Positions 9,303 through 19,061 of a DNA stretch of 64,000 nucleotides are shown here, piece after piece. The translations under genes and the position numbers were made by a program. The notes under the pieces were generated by a model. The model did not search any database, was not told where the DNA came from, and saw only the letters and a list, made by a program, of their open reading frames with translations. Every line of letters begins with the position of its first letter. The first letter of the stretch is position 1. Origin of the DNA: an uncultured Mycoplasmatota bacterium (GTDB lineage: Bacteria > Bacillota_I > Bacilli_A > RF39 > UBA660); assembly GCA_947571135.1 (NCBI GenBank), contig CANOWY010000004.1:1-64000 (forward strand), in the 5' to 3' direction.

Positions 9303-9953
9303 ATGAATATAACATCAGAAATAATGAATTATATTTTACAAAATATAGAAGTAGAAAATAAAAGCAAAGCAGTTCTTTATTATTTAATAGAACGCAATAT
9401 TTTAATACATTTGAATATAAAGGAAATAGAAAGTGAAAATATAAAAATTGTGGTAGGAGAAAGATTAACTATATACAATTTAGGAAAAAAGTATTTTTTA
9501 AAAATAGAGCAAATGAATCGAATATCCCTAATAGACGAACTTAATAATATTCTTTTTCGAATAGATGTAACAAAAGAAGGAATTAAAAACTTTTCAAATT
9601 TCATAAGAGATGAAAAAAATAGCCACGAATACATAAAAATAAACCCGCAAGAGGAATCATACGATTATTCCACTATTTCTATAAGCCAAACGCAAGAAGT
9701 CTATTCTACTATTGTAAGAGCAAAGAGAAAAGAAAATACGAGCAAAAGGAAAGAGTATTTTCAAGTAGAGTATCATATTCCAGAAAAATTTAGACAATTT
9801 GACTTGCAACCAACAAAAAAAGCGACAAAACCAGATAGTATTGTAATTTTAAAAAAAGAATCGCTAGGGGAATCCAATTACTACAATACTATTATGAAAG
9901 CCTTAAAACAAAAAAATGAAGAAAAAGGACCTATTCGAATAAAATTAAAATAG
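9303..9953 (+). CDS. Unknown protein, third of three tandem paralogues
   Basis: 216 residues, preceded by aagaggtaa. It is the most diverged and shortest member: the YDYSTI..S block, then YSTIVRAKRK aligns with the A.RA stretch of the two upstream proteins, and the tail YYNTIMKALKQK..GPIRIKLK matches their C-terminal helix plus basic end. The central FDYQKI block is reduced. It is separated from the second copy by a terminator, so it may be expressed independently. Function unknown. Confidence 0.6.
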   Translation: MNITSEIMNYILQNIEVENKSKAVLYYLIERNILIHLNIKEIESENIKIVVGERLTIYNLGKKYFLKIEQMNRISLIDELNNILFRIDVTKEGIKNFSNFIRDEKNSHEYIKINPQEESYDYSTISISQTQEVYSTIVRAKRKENTSKRKEYFQVEYHIPEKFRQFDLQPTKKATKPDSIVILKKESLGESNYYNTIMKALKQKNEEKGPIRIKLK

Positions 9954-9978
9954 TCTACTAGGCATTTAAAACCACATA

Positions 9979-9987
9979 TGATATAAT
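9979..9987 (+). promoter_or_regulatory. Extended -10 promoter for nusB
   Basis: TG-A-TATAAT, 18 bases before the nusB start. Confidence 0.55.
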
Positions 9988-10004
9988 TTATATGGTGATT
10001 TTTT

Positions 10005-10400
10005 ATGGCTTATAAAAGAAGCGAACTAAGAGAAAAATGTATGATTATTTTATACCAATATAATTTAATGCAAGCAAATAAAGTGAATGTTACTTTAGAC
10101 GAAATAATAAATGATAATCTGGAAATAGAGAATGAATACGTAAAAGATATCGTATATGGAGTTGTAACACATCAAAACGAATTAGACAATATAGCAAATC
10201 ATCACATAAAAGACTGGACGATTGATCGTTTAGATAAAACAGGAGCGTCTATTTTAAGAATTGCTTTATTTGAACTAAAGTATACAGATACTCCAGAAAT
10301 AGTTGTTATTAATGAAGCCATAGAATTAGCAAAAAAATATAGTGATGATGCCGTTCGCAAAATCATTAACGCTGTCTTAGACAAAATTATTCGTGAGTAA
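10005..10400 (+). CDS. nusB: Transcription antitermination factor NusB
   Basis: 131 residues, the usual length. NusB binds boxA RNA with S10 (NusE) in antitermination complexes, mainly on rRNA operons. Visible family signatures are an N-terminal RSELREKCMIILYQ segment, YVKDIVYGVVTH in the middle, and WTIDRLDKTGASILRIALFEL followed by INEAIELAKKYSDD near the end. It heads the nusB-xseA-xseB group, the same order as in Bacillus. xseA starts 18 bases downstream, so they are co-transcribed. Confidence 0.95.
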   Translation: MAYKRSELREKCMIILYQYNLMQANKVNVTLDEIINDNLEIENEYVKDIVYGVVTHQNELDNIANHHIKDWTIDRLDKTGASILRIALFELKYTDTPEIVVINEAIELAKKYSDDAVRKIINAVLDKIIRE

Positions 10401-10418
10401 GAAAGTGGGTGATATCTT

Positions 10419-11768
10419 ATGATAGGGACTGAAGAAAAATATTTGAGTATTAGTGATTTAAATGAATATATAAAGGTGATGTTTGATGAAAATAGTTTTC
10501 TTCGTAAAATCTATTTAAAAGGAGAGATATCAAATTTTAAAAATCACACTAGGGGACACTTGTATTTTACATTAAAAGATGAAACTTCTAGAATTAGTGC
10601 AGTGATGTTTTATAATAAAGCCCTATCTTTAAAATTTAAACCAGAAGATGGAATGAATGTACTAATAGAAGGACGAATTTCTTGCTATCCTGCTCAGGGA
10701 ACATATCAAATTTATGTTGATTCTATGGAAATGGACGGGTTAGGAAATTTATACATAGAATATGAAAAACTAAAAAAGAAATTAGCAAGCGAAGGCTTGT
10801 TTGATGTGAAATTTAAAAAGCCAATACCGAAATACCCGAAAAAAATAGGGATTATTACGGCTTCTACCGGTGCTGCTATCCGTGATATATTAAGTACGAT
10901 AAAAAGAAGATACCCTATTTGTGAAACGATTTTGTTTCCGTCTTTAGTGCAAGGTGCTTCTGCTGCCCCAGAGATAGTGAAACAAATAAGGCGGGCTAAC
11001 GAATTTGATTTAGATGTCATCATATGTGGGCGTGGGGGAGGATCTATTGAAGACTTATGGGCATTTAATGAGGAGATGGTCGCTCGTGCTATTTTCGAAT
11101 CCAAAATCCCCATTATAAGTGCTGTAGGGCATGAAGTGGATTTTACGATTGCGGATTTCGTTGCAGACTTACGTGCTCCAACACCCACTGGTGCCGCTGA
11201 AATGGCTGTTCCAACCAAATATGATATAGAATGTCTACTAAAAGAAAAACAAAGTAGACTAAATACTTTAATTAAAAATAATCTAAAAACAAAAACAGAA
11301 AAAATAAAATCATTAAAAGCAAGTTTTGTTCTTAAAAACCCAATGACACTTTATGAACTAAAAGAACAGAAATTAGACACATTAATAGATGGATTAAATA
11401 AGGGAATGCAAAAAAAATTGGAAGAGTACGAAAACCGTTTAAATACAATTAAGCATAACGTTGTACTAAAACGACCACTGGCTAGTTTTGAAATAACCAA
11501 AAAGAATTTAGAAAACAACCAAGTAAAAATGAATCAATTTATAAAAAGGTATATAGAAAAAAAAGAACATGAAATGAAATTACTTGCCAATACATTAAAA
11601 CTTGTAAATCCCTTAAATATTTTAGATAAAGGATATAGTTTAGTAGCAAAGGATAATAAAATTATTAAAGACAGTGATGAGATAGAAATCGAAGATACTA
11701 TCCAAATTAAATTAAAAAAAGGCGAACTAACCGCTATTGTAAAGGAGAAAAAAGAATGGAAAATTTAA
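10419..11768 (+). CDS. xseA: Exodeoxyribonuclease VII large subunit
   Basis: 449 residues. With XseB it forms exonuclease VII, which degrades single-stranded DNA from both ends. The N-terminal OB fold (LKGEISNFKNHTRGHLYFTLKD) is followed by the catalytic domain with GIITASTGAAIRDI, ICGRGGGSIEDLWAFN and SAVGHEVDFTIADF, then a long coiled coil and a C-terminal GYSLV segment. ATG 10419 follows gaaagtgggtga. The last 13 bases overlap xseB, as is common for this pair. Confidence 0.96.
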   Translation: MIGTEEKYLSISDLNEYIKVMFDENSFLRKIYLKGEISNFKNHTRGHLYFTLKDETSRISAVMFYNKALSLKFKPEDGMNVLIEGRISCYPAQGTYQIYVDSMEMDGLGNLYIEYEKLKKKLASEGLFDVKFKKPIPKYPKKIGIITASTGAAIRDILSTIKRRYPICETILFPSLVQGASAAPEIVKQIRRANEFDLDVIICGRGGGSIEDLWAFNEEMVARAIFESKIPIISAVGHEVDFTIADFVADLRAPTPTGAAEMAVPTKYDIECLLKEKQSRLNTLIKNNLKTKTEKIKSLKASFVLKNPMTLYELKEQKLDTLIDGLNKGMQKKLEEYENRLNTIKHNVVLKRPLASFEITKKNLENNQVKMNQFIKRYIEKKEHEMKLLANTLKLVNPLNILDKGYSLVAKDNKIIKDSDEIEIEDTIQIKLKKGELTAIVKEKKEWKI

Positions 11769-11986
11769 GTTTTGAAAAATCATTAGAAAAATTAGAAAAT
11801 ATAGTACATGAACTAGAAAGTGGAAATATAGAATTAGAGTCTGCCATTGAAAAATACACAGAAGCCATGAAACTTGTAAAATCTTGTAGTGACAAACTAA
11901 ATGAAGCCACTAAAAAAGTAAATAAGATTTTAAATGAGAATGGAGAACTTGTTGATTTTAATTTATCTGACAATACAGAAGAATAG
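11756..11986 (+). CDS. xseB: Exodeoxyribonuclease VII small subunit
   Basis: 76 residues, typical for XseB. It starts SFEKSLEKLENIVHELESG and continues IELESAIEKYTEAMKLVKSC, the conserved helical hairpin that binds the XseA coiled coil. It overlaps the end of xseA by 13 bases; its ribosome-binding site (aaaggag) lies inside xseA. proS follows 8 bases after the stop. Confidence 0.95.
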   Translation: MENLSFEKSLEKLENIVHELESGNIELESAIEKYTEAMKLVKSCSDKLNEATKKVNKILNENGELVDFNLSDNTEE

Positions 11987-11994
11987 GTGATATT

Positions 11995-13419
11995 ATGAAA
12001 GAACAAGTACGTGATATAACAAGCCGTGATGTAGATTTTGCAACGTGGTATACAGATGTTTGTAAAAAAGCAGACTTAGTCGATTATTCTAGCGTAAAGG
12101 GAAGTATGATTATCCGTCCTTATGGGTATGCCATTTGGGAGAATATCCAAAGTGAACTTGATAAAGAGTTCAAGCGTCTAGGACACCAAAATATTCAAAT
12201 GCCTATGTTCATACCAGAAAGTTTACTAAATATAGAAAAAGAACACGTAGAAGGATTTGCACCAGAAGTGGCTTGGGTAACACACGGAGGCACTGTTCCT
12301 TTAGAAGAAAGACTTTGCGTGAGACCTACAAGTGAAGTATTATTTTGTGACCATTTTAAAAAAATAATTAAATCGTATCGTGATTTGCCTCTTTTGTATA
12401 ATCAGTGGTGTACAATTGTAAGATGGGAGCGTACTACACGTCCTTTCTTACGTAGTAGGGAAATTTTATGGCAAGAAGGACACACTATGCACGCAACCCA
12501 AGAAGAAGCCATAGAGGAAACGAAAAGAATGTTAAAAGTATATGAAGATTTCCAAAGAAATATTTTAGCACTTCCAGTTATTGTAGGAAAAAAGACCGAA
12601 AAAGAAAAATTTGCTGGAGCAGAAACTACCTATACAATAGAAGCCATGATGTATGATGGTGTTGCTCTACAAAATGGTACTAGTCATTATTTTGGGACTG
12701 GTTTTTCTAAAGCCTTTGGAATTGAATTCTTAAATAAGGAAAATAAACTTGAAAATCCTTATCAAACTAGTTGGGGTGTTACAACAAGAATGATTGGGGC
12801 TATTATTATGACGCATAGCGATGATCGTGGGCTCGTCCTTCCGCCAAATATTGCTCCGATTAAAGTAAATTTAATTCCAATTGGAAATGATGAGAATGTT
12901 TTAAATAAAATAAAGGAAATCAAAAACAGTTTGGATAACGAAAATATTACCAATAATGTAGATACTTCAGATAAAACTCCAGGATTTAAGTTTGCAGAAG
13001 CAGAAGTAAAAGGATATCCTATTCGTTTAGAATTAGGTCGCCGTGATTTTGAAGAAGGAAAGGTGACTTTAGTTCGTCGTGATACTCTTGAAAAGATTGA
13101 AGTTCCTTTTGAAAGTATTATAGAAACTATTAAGACACTTTTAGGAACTATCCAAGACAATTTATACAATCGTGCTTTAGAAAGAAGAAATACCATGCTT
13201 CATACAGCAGATACGTATGAAAAATTCAAAACAATTGCTAGCACGAAACCAGGATTTATCAAGATTAACTGGTGTGGTGATATGGCTTGTGAAGAAAAAA
13301 TTAAAGACGAAACTGGCTTAAAATCCCGTTGTATATTAGAAGAAGAGGAAGCAGACAATGTTTGCATAGTTTGTGGGAAAGCGGGAAAACATAAAATATA
13401 TTTTGGACGTCAATATTAA
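11995..13419 (+). CDS. proS: Prolyl-tRNA synthetase, archaeal/eukaryotic type
   Basis: 474 residues; charges tRNA-Pro with proline in the cytoplasm. This is the short class lacking the bacterial editing insertion. Class II motifs are present: MIIRPYGYAIW (motif 1), RWERTTRPFLRSREILWQEGH (motif 2) and DDRGLVLPPNIAP (motif 3). The C-terminal extension carries four Cys (CGDMAC, then CI and CIVCGK) and ends in a Tyr, features of archaeal-type ProRS. This type also occurs in Mollicutes-related and some other Bacillota. The overlap and spacing suggest the xseA-xseB-proS genes share a transcript. Confidence 0.95.
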   Translation: MKEQVRDITSRDVDFATWYTDVCKKADLVDYSSVKGSMIIRPYGYAIWENIQSELDKEFKRLGHQNIQMPMFIPESLLNIEKEHVEGFAPEVAWVTHGGTVPLEERLCVRPTSEVLFCDHFKKIIKSYRDLPLLYNQWCTIVRWERTTRPFLRSREILWQEGHTMHATQEEAIEETKRMLKVYEDFQRNILALPVIVGKKTEKEKFAGAETTYTIEAMMYDGVALQNGTSHYFGTGFSKAFGIEFLNKENKLENPYQTSWGVTTRMIGAIIMTHSDDRGLVLPPNIAPIKVNLIPIGNDENVLNKIKEIKNSLDNENITNNVDTSDKTPGFKFAEAEVKGYPIRLELGRRDFEEGKVTLVRRDTLEKIEVPFESIIETIKTLLGTIQDNLYNRALERRNTMLHTADTYEKFKTIASTKPGFIKINWCGDMACEEKIKDETGLKSRCILEEEEADNVCIVCGKAGKHKIYFGRQY

Positions 13420-13481
13420 GAAAAAAATCCTTTCTTTTGCTTTATGATTAAAGTATAATAAGGAACACGGAGTGAAGAAAC

Positions 13482-14234
13482 ATGAATATTAATTGTTTAA
13501 TAGATAAAGAAAATGAGCGAGTTATTGTTTCTAACGAAAAAGGAACAATGAAACCAAGAGAATACCAAGACAACATTAAAAAGGTTTTAGTAAAAGAAGA
13601 TGTTGTGAAAGAGTTAGAATTCGATTTAGTTAGTAAAAAAAACAGTAAAAAAGTATATGAGCATAAAGAGAATGATATTGATTTAAAAATTAAAAAAATG
13701 CTGAAGAAATGGAAGTCGACTAAAAAAGTTATTTTAGCATTAATAGCATGTATTCCAATTGGGCTAGTCCTTGTTTTTATCGCTAGTGAATGGATTGTGG
13801 GAAATGAATTAGCACTAATTAGCATACAACAAATTATTGCAGTTTTAAAATTCGGCTACTATGGAGATTTGTTATTTATTCTCCTCACTATAATTTATAC
13901 TCATTCTGAAGATTCCTGTTTATCGCAAATAAAACAATTAATAAAGGATAAGAAATACATTGAAAATTTAATACAAGATTTAAATTTAGAAATAGTAGAT
14001 TTAGTACAAGTCATAACCAAAAATAAAGCAGAATTACAAGAATTAATAGAACAAAAAGAAAGAAATAACATAGAAATGATGAGTGATGAAATACAAAAAA
14101 TATCTTATCGCGAAGAACTAGAAATGGAAAAATCCTATTTGACGCAATTACGTGAAGAAAACATTATTGTAAACGAAAATGAAATTGAAAAATGTTCAAT
14201 TTTAGGAAGATTTAAAAAGAAAAAACAATACTAG
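13482..14234 (+). CDS. Hypothetical membrane protein with coiled coil, 250 aa
   Basis: A polar N-terminal domain of about 85 residues is followed by two membrane segments (VILALIACIPIGLVLVFIAS near 87-106, and a second around 125-145) and then a long charged coiled coil to residue about 225. A TATAAT box lies at 13454-13459 and ggagtgaag precedes the ATG. A perfect terminator follows. The topology suggests a membrane-anchored coiled-coil protein, perhaps structural; the family was not recognised. Confidence 0.65.
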   Translation: MNINCLIDKENERVIVSNEKGTMKPREYQDNIKKVLVKEDVVKELEFDLVSKKNSKKVYEHKENDIDLKIKKMLKKWKSTKKVILALIACIPIGLVLVFIASEWIVGNELALISIQQIIAVLKFGYYGDLLFILLTIIYTHSEDSCLSQIKQLIKDKKYIENLIQDLNLEIVDLVQVITKNKAELQELIEQKERNNIEMMSDEIQKISYREELEMEKSYLTQLREENIIVNENEIEKCSILGRFKKKKQY

Positions 14235-14266
14235 CAATATTTGGCAAAAACCAAATATTGTTTTTA
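14235..14266 (+). terminator. Rho-independent terminator
   Basis: Perfect 10-bp stem CAATATTTGG (14235-14244) / CCAAATATTG (14251-14260) followed by a T-rich run. Confidence 0.9.
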
Positions 14267-14314
14267 TTTTGAAAAACTATAGATCCATACTAGTACTAGT
14301 AAGGTGTGATGTTT

Positions 14315-15289
14315 ATGAAAAAAATGAAATTAATACTGATTACATTACTAATGTTTTATCCATCAATTGTCTTTGCATATTCTAGTAAAGTAATCGTGGG
14401 AGGCCAAAATATAGGAATTAATATTCAGAGTAATGGCGTTTTAGTAGTAGGTTTCTATCAAGTAGATGGAAAAAATGTAAAATCGAATCCATCTATTGAG
14501 GTAGGAGACTATATAACAAAAGTCAAAGATACAGAAGTTAATTCTATTAATGAACTAACGAATGCCATAGAAAAAAATATAGAGGATTCTAAGGTAGAAT
14601 TAACTTATATACGAAATAGCAAAGAAAATAAAAGTACTATGGAATTAATAGAACAAGGTGGTGTTTTTAAAACAGGACTTTATGTAAAAGATAGTATCAC
14701 GGGAATAGGAACACTAACCTATATTGACCCCGAAAGTAAAATTTTTGGAGCCTTAGGACACGAAATTATTGAAGCCAATTCGAATAAAAGAATTGAAGTA
14801 AAAACAGGAACCATTTTTAACAGTACTATTACAGGGGTTAATAAAAGTAGTGATGGAAATCCAGGAGAAAAGAAAGCAAATTTTAAACCACAAGAAGTAT
14901 ATGGAACAATTTCTAAAAATACTCAATATGGTTTATTCGGAACTTATAGTGCTAGTTTGCCTGGAAACACTACTTACGATGTAGCCAATAAAGATGAAAT
15001 AAAAGTTGGAAATGCTAAAATATTAACTGTTTTAAATGGTGATGAAATAAAAGAATATGATATTAATATTACAAAAATTAATGAATATAACAAAATAAAG
15101 AATATATCGTTTGAAATAACAGATGATGAACTTTTAGATAAAGCAGGAGGAGTTGTACAAGGAATGAGTGGTAGTCCGATTATTCAAGACAATAAAATCA
15201 TTGGTGCAGTTACTCATGTCATTGTTGATAATGTAAGAACAGGCTATGGTATATTTATAACTACAATGTTAGAAGAAGGCGAAAATTAA
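14315..15289 (+). CDS. spoIVB: SpoIVB sporulation serine peptidase
   Basis: 324 residues. In spore formers SpoIVB is secreted from the forespore and cleaves SpoIVFA to trigger pro-sigma-K processing. An N-terminal signal/anchor segment (LILITLLMFYPSIVFA) is followed by a PDZ domain (GQNIGINIQSNGV..GDYITKV) and an S55 peptidase domain with GALGHEI (His near residue 149) and GGVVQGMSGSPII (Ser near 285), then TGYGIFI. I prefer ATG 14315 because AAGGTG ends 8 bases before it; ATG 14309 is possible. Its presence predicts a sporulating organism, as do spoIVFA/B and spoVB further along. Confidence 0.93.
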   Translation: MKKMKLILITLLMFYPSIVFAYSSKVIVGGQNIGINIQSNGVLVVGFYQVDGKNVKSNPSIEVGDYITKVKDTEVNSINELTNAIEKNIEDSKVELTYIRNSKENKSTMELIEQGGVFKTGLYVKDSITGIGTLTYIDPESKIFGALGHEIIEANSNKRIEVKTGTIFNSTITGVNKSSDGNPGEKKANFKPQEVYGTISKNTQYGLFGTYSASLPGNTTYDVANKDEIKVGNAKILTVLNGDEIKEYDINITKINEYNKIKNISFEITDDELLDKAGGVVQGMSGSPIIQDNKIIGAVTHVIVDNVRTGYGIFITTMLEEGEN

Positions 15290-15299
15290 GCCTTTTTTC
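15276..15299 (+). terminator. Probable Rho-independent terminator
   Basis: AAGGC (15276-15280) pairs with GCCTT (15290-15294), followed by Ts; it overlaps the spoIVB stop. Confidence 0.55.
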
Positions 15300-15382
15300 T
15301 TGTGTTTGGCAAAAGATAAAAGGGTTTACAGAATCAAAAAGAAATGATAGTATATTACTAATTTTATATGAGGGGGTTTAGT

Positions 15383-17443
15383 ATGAACACAGAAGAAGAT
15401 ATACATAACATTTTTTGGCGAGTAGACAATGCCTTTTATAATACATGGAATATAGAAGACAAAAAGTTAGTTAAATATAATGGTAATGAAAAAAGTATTA
15501 TCATCCCTAAAGGAATAGAAAAAATTGAAATGAACGCATTATCTTCAAAAAATTTAGAAAGTATCTTTATACCGGATAGCGTGAAAGTAATAGACACATT
15601 TGCATCTAACTCTAATAATTTAACTGAACTTAAATTACCACCTTATTTAGAGCGTATTAAATATCTTGCATTTTCTGACAATCAAATCAAAAGTTTAGAA
15701 ATTAATAGTGATGTAGTAATAGAAGATGGTGCTTTTTTTAACAATCCTTTAGAAATACTTATCTTAACAAGAAATGCTAAATATGCTAGATATGTAGAGT
15801 GGATAACATCATGCCTTAATACGGTAAAAGTTTTAGAGATAGCCTCTTATAAAGAACATATCGTTTTTAATAATTTATGTCCCAACATAGAATTATTATA
15901 TGTAGACAATTTACCAGGAGTTTTTTTAAGTCACTTTTTGAAGAAATGTCGCTTACGTGGAAAGAAAAATTTAAGACGTGTCCACATAAAAAACGAGGTA
16001 TCATCACTAGAAAAACTAGCCATACAAGTCTTGTATCCTAAAATCACTTTTCAATATGGAGATTTTTCTAAATCACCTGAAAAGCCAGTAGAAAAAGACA
16101 ATATTCCTAAAAATAATATGGATGTCGAACTACAAGAGAGAATAGATAAAATACATCAAATGTCTGCTTTGTTAGAAGAAAAAGAAAGAAGTGTTATCGA
16201 AAATAATATTGCGGGACTTCTTAATGATTATAAAAATGCCGTTCAAAAGTTAAAACCTAAATTTGGTGCAAATGAACAAATCACAATTACTTTCGAAGCC
16301 ACGGACGCAAAGACATTAAGAAAATCTTTATTAAAAAATTTAGATGGAATTATATTTAATTTATCTAGTACAGATCATTTAAAAAAATTAATTGAAGATA
16401 TAAAGCATTATAAAGAATTAATTCATACACAAATTGAAAATGCACCAAAGGAAATAAATTCAATAGAAGATAAAATTTGTTTTATTCTTTATGTAAAAGA
16501 AAAACTTGGTAATCATAATTTAGAAAAGCAATTAATAGAAATTTTGGATATTTTTCAAAAAAGAGTTTCAAAAGAAATTATACAAATAATAGTGGAAGAA
16601 AAAAGTAATTTAAGTCTAGAATCGGATGTAGAAACAGAGTTCAAACCAAAAATCCAAGAACTTTATACCGAAGCCAAAAACTACCAAATGAAAGTAGAAA
16701 CTTATCAAGAATTACTAGACAGTTTAGAATGTAAAAATAATACAGAATTAGCAATTGATATTAGAACGGCTTTAGAAATTATCTCTATATTTTATAATTC
16801 TATGCAAAACAAATGGAACGAAAGATTACAAAGGGTAATAGCCAAATATAAAAACAAAATAAATGACATTATTTTTAATGAAAGCATAGAAACAGTAGAA
16901 AGTCCTTCTAATATAGAACTTGAGATAAGAACAGATTTGCAACCGCTTCTTAAAGAAATACAAAATTTAAGTCCAAAAGCAGTTTGTTTTAATATGTTAA
17001 AGACTGAAATAGAAGAAGGTTTAAACTATTTTACACAGGAAGAAAATAAAGAATTAAAAAACAATGCCATTCTAGATATTCTAAAAGAAATAAAAGGGTT
17101 ATTAGAAAATGAATACATAGAACCAGAAATACAAATAAAGGTGCGAAATATGGTAAGTACGTGTTTACAAAAATGGCTTAATGAACTTGCTAATAATGAC
17201 TACAAAATTTTAAAAGAAATTCCTATAAATGAAGCAACAGAAGGAATAAGTGAAAATATTCGTCTTGAGTTGTTATTATTAAAAGAACTATTAACGATTA
17301 AAATGCAAATGGAAGAGTACATTCAAAATAATGAAGATTATCAAAAAAGCAACAGCGTAGCAGTAGAATTAGAAGAAAATTTTTCCCTTGAATTAAAGCA
17401 ATGTTCAGGGTGCCATAGAAATTTGATTAATGATGAAAATTAA
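15383..17443 (+). CDS. BspA-type leucine-rich repeat protein with long helical C-terminus
   Basis: About 686 residues. Start chosen at ATG 15383, 6 bases after AGGGGG; the upstream ATG 15368 precedes that site. The first 200 residues contain BspA-like (LRR_5) repeats such as SIIIPKGIEKIEMNAL, LESIFIPDSVKVI, LTELKLPPYLERIKYLAF and IKSLEINSDVVI. The remaining 450 residues are charged, mostly helical and coiled-coil-like. The end has one CSGC pair. No signal peptide or membrane segment, so it is probably cytoplasmic, unlike surface BspA proteins. Role unknown; perhaps protein-protein interaction. Confidence 0.75.
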   Translation: MNTEEDIHNIFWRVDNAFYNTWNIEDKKLVKYNGNEKSIIIPKGIEKIEMNALSSKNLESIFIPDSVKVIDTFASNSNNLTELKLPPYLERIKYLAFSDNQIKSLEINSDVVIEDGAFFNNPLEILILTRNAKYARYVEWITSCLNTVKVLEIASYKEHIVFNNLCPNIELLYVDNLPGVFLSHFLKKCRLRGKKNLRRVHIKNEVSSLEKLAIQVLYPKITFQYGDFSKSPEKPVEKDNIPKNNMDVELQERIDKIHQMSALLEEKERSVIENNIAGLLNDYKNAVQKLKPKFGANEQITITFEATDAKTLRKSLLKNLDGIIFNLSSTDHLKKLIEDIKHYKELIHTQIENAPKEINSIEDKICFILYVKEKLGNHNLEKQLIEILDIFQKRVSKEIIQIIVEEKSNLSLESDVETEFKPKIQELYTEAKNYQMKVETYQELLDSLECKNNTELAIDIRTALEIISIFYNSMQNKWNERLQRVIAKYKNKINDIIFNESIETVESPSNIELEIRTDLQPLLKEIQNLSPKAVCFNMLKTEIEEGLNYFTQEENKELKNNAILDILKEIKGLLENEYIEPEIQIKVRNMVSTCLQKWLNELANNDYKILKEIPINEATEGISENIRLELLLLKELLTIKMQMEEYIQNNEDYQKSNSVAVELEENFSLELKQCSGCHRNLINDEN

Positions 17444-17475
17444 TTTAGGAAAATATTGAATAAATACTACAAAAT

Positions 17476-17500
17476 AAGGCGAAATATAACGCCTTTTTTA
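17476..17500 (+). terminator. Rho-independent terminator
   Basis: AAGGCG (17476-17481) / CGCCTT (17490-17495) with an 8-base loop and a T run, 33 bases after the LRR gene. Confidence 0.8.
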
Positions 17501-17624
17501 TAAGTAAAAAGAAAAAGTGGTTAGAAAAACGTGTAAAATAGCAAAAAAAGTCCTTTGGAAAACGTGATAGACATTACTTGATTAAACTATATAATAATGT
17601 TATTATCAAAATAGGTGATACCAA

Positions 17625-18932
17625 ATGCAAAGGAAAATATATAAAGAATTATTATTATGGAAAGAAACAGAGATTAATAAAAAGCCGCTAATGGTTCTTG
17701 GGGTAAGGCAATCTGGAAAAACTTATATTATTAATGAATTTTGCCAAAATGAGTATAAAAATTATATTTATGTAAACTTATTTGAACAAGATGATATTGT
17801 AGAACTTTATAATTCTAATTTAACATCGGACGAAAAATATAATCGTTTAAAAATTTTATTGAATTTCGATTTAGACCAAGAAGACTCTATTTTATTTATT
17901 GATGAGATACAAGAATCTGAAAAATTAATTTCAGAATTGAAATATTTTTGTGAAAAACACAATAATGTAAGAATTATTTGTGCTGGTTCTTTACTAGGGG
18001 TAAAACTAAAAAGAAGTAAATTTTCTTTTCCTGTTGGGAAAGTAAAAATGCTTTCTATGTATCCTATGGATTTTGAAGAATTTTTAAGAGCGATGGGGCA
18101 AGACATTTTAATCGATTGCATAAAAAATTGCTATCAGAATAATAAACAAATGGGAATTCCTACTCATGAAAAAGCCTTAAATTTGTATAGAACGTATTTA
18201 ATTACTGGCGGAATGCCCGAAAGTGTAGAAAGTATGGTAAATTGTCAAAGTGATTATATTAAGTACGATAAATCCATTTTAAAAGACATTTTAAGTTCTT
18301 ATTTTAAAGATATGGATAAATATGTAACTAATGAAAGTGAGGCATTAAAAATTACAAGAGTTTATAATTCTTTGCCTTCTCAACTTTCAAATCTATCGCA
18401 AAAATTCCAATATTCTTTAGTTTCCAAAGATGCTCGCGCTAGAGAGTATGCCATAAGTATTGATTGGTTAGAAGCAAGTAATATGGTAATTCGCGCTAAA
18501 TGCGTAAAAACACCAGAGATTCCTTTGGAAGGATTTATAGATATAGAAACATTTAAATTGTATTTAAGTGACATAGGTATATTAAATAATTTAGTAAAAT
18601 TAAGCATTGAAGACATTTTAAATGATAATATTTCATTATATAAAGGAATAATCGCCGAAAATTATGTAGCAAATCAATTAGTTTGCAATGGCTACGATTT
18701 ATATTATTGGAAAAATAATGCCACTGCAGAGGTAGATTTTCTTTTATACACGAAAGAAGGAATTATTCCAGTAGAAGTAAAGGCAGGAGACAGTACGCAG
18801 TCTAAGAGTTTAAATGTTTATAATGAACTTTATCATCCTAAATTTTCTATTCGTATAAGTACAAAAGATTTCGGGTATAATCCTGATACAAAAATCAAAT
18901 CTATTCCTTTATATGCTACATTTTTATTATAA
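17625..18932 (+). CDS. AAA-type ATPase with C-terminal DUF4143 domain
   Basis: 435 residues. Residues 1-150 hold an AAA_14 ATPase: Walker A GVRQSGKT near residue 27, Walker B ILFIDEIQ near 88 and a sensor-like IICAGSLLG. The C-terminal half is DUF4143, with ITGGMPESVE and, near the end, AEVDFLLYTK..IPVEVKAG, a PD-(D/E)XK nuclease-like pattern. Such proteins are abundant in gut anaerobes, usually as isolated genes; their role is unproven, with defence or toxin-antitoxin-like functions often suggested. It is flanked by terminators or gaps and so forms a single unit. Confidence 0.88.
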   Translation: MQRKIYKELLLWKETEINKKPLMVLGVRQSGKTYIINEFCQNEYKNYIYVNLFEQDDIVELYNSNLTSDEKYNRLKILLNFDLDQEDSILFIDEIQESEKLISELKYFCEKHNNVRIICAGSLLGVKLKRSKFSFPVGKVKMLSMYPMDFEEFLRAMGQDILIDCIKNCYQNNKQMGIPTHEKALNLYRTYLITGGMPESVESMVNCQSDYIKYDKSILKDILSSYFKDMDKYVTNESEALKITRVYNSLPSQLSNLSQKFQYSLVSKDARAREYAISIDWLEASNMVIRAKCVKTPEIPLEGFIDIETFKLYLSDIGILNNLVKLSIEDILNDNISLYKGIIAENYVANQLVCNGYDLYYWKNNATAEVDFLLYTKEGIIPVEVKAGDSTQSKSLNVYNELYHPKFSIRISTKDFGYNPDTKIKSIPLYATFLL

Positions 18933-19027
18933 AAACGAAAAGGAAAAAAATACTGCTTTTTTATAGTTTAAGATATTATATACCATCATCTGAGTTTAAA
19001 GAATTTCTTTCAAAAGTAAGAAATGCG

Positions 19028-19036
19028 TGTTAAAAT
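19028..19036 (+). promoter_or_regulatory. Extended -10 promoter
   Basis: TG-T-TAAAAT just upstream of the AAGGAGG site at 19047-19053. It shows that the ATG at 19023 precedes or lies in the promoter and is not the start. Confidence 0.5.
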
Positions 19037-19061
19037 ACTAAGCGTTAAGGAGGAAGACGAA

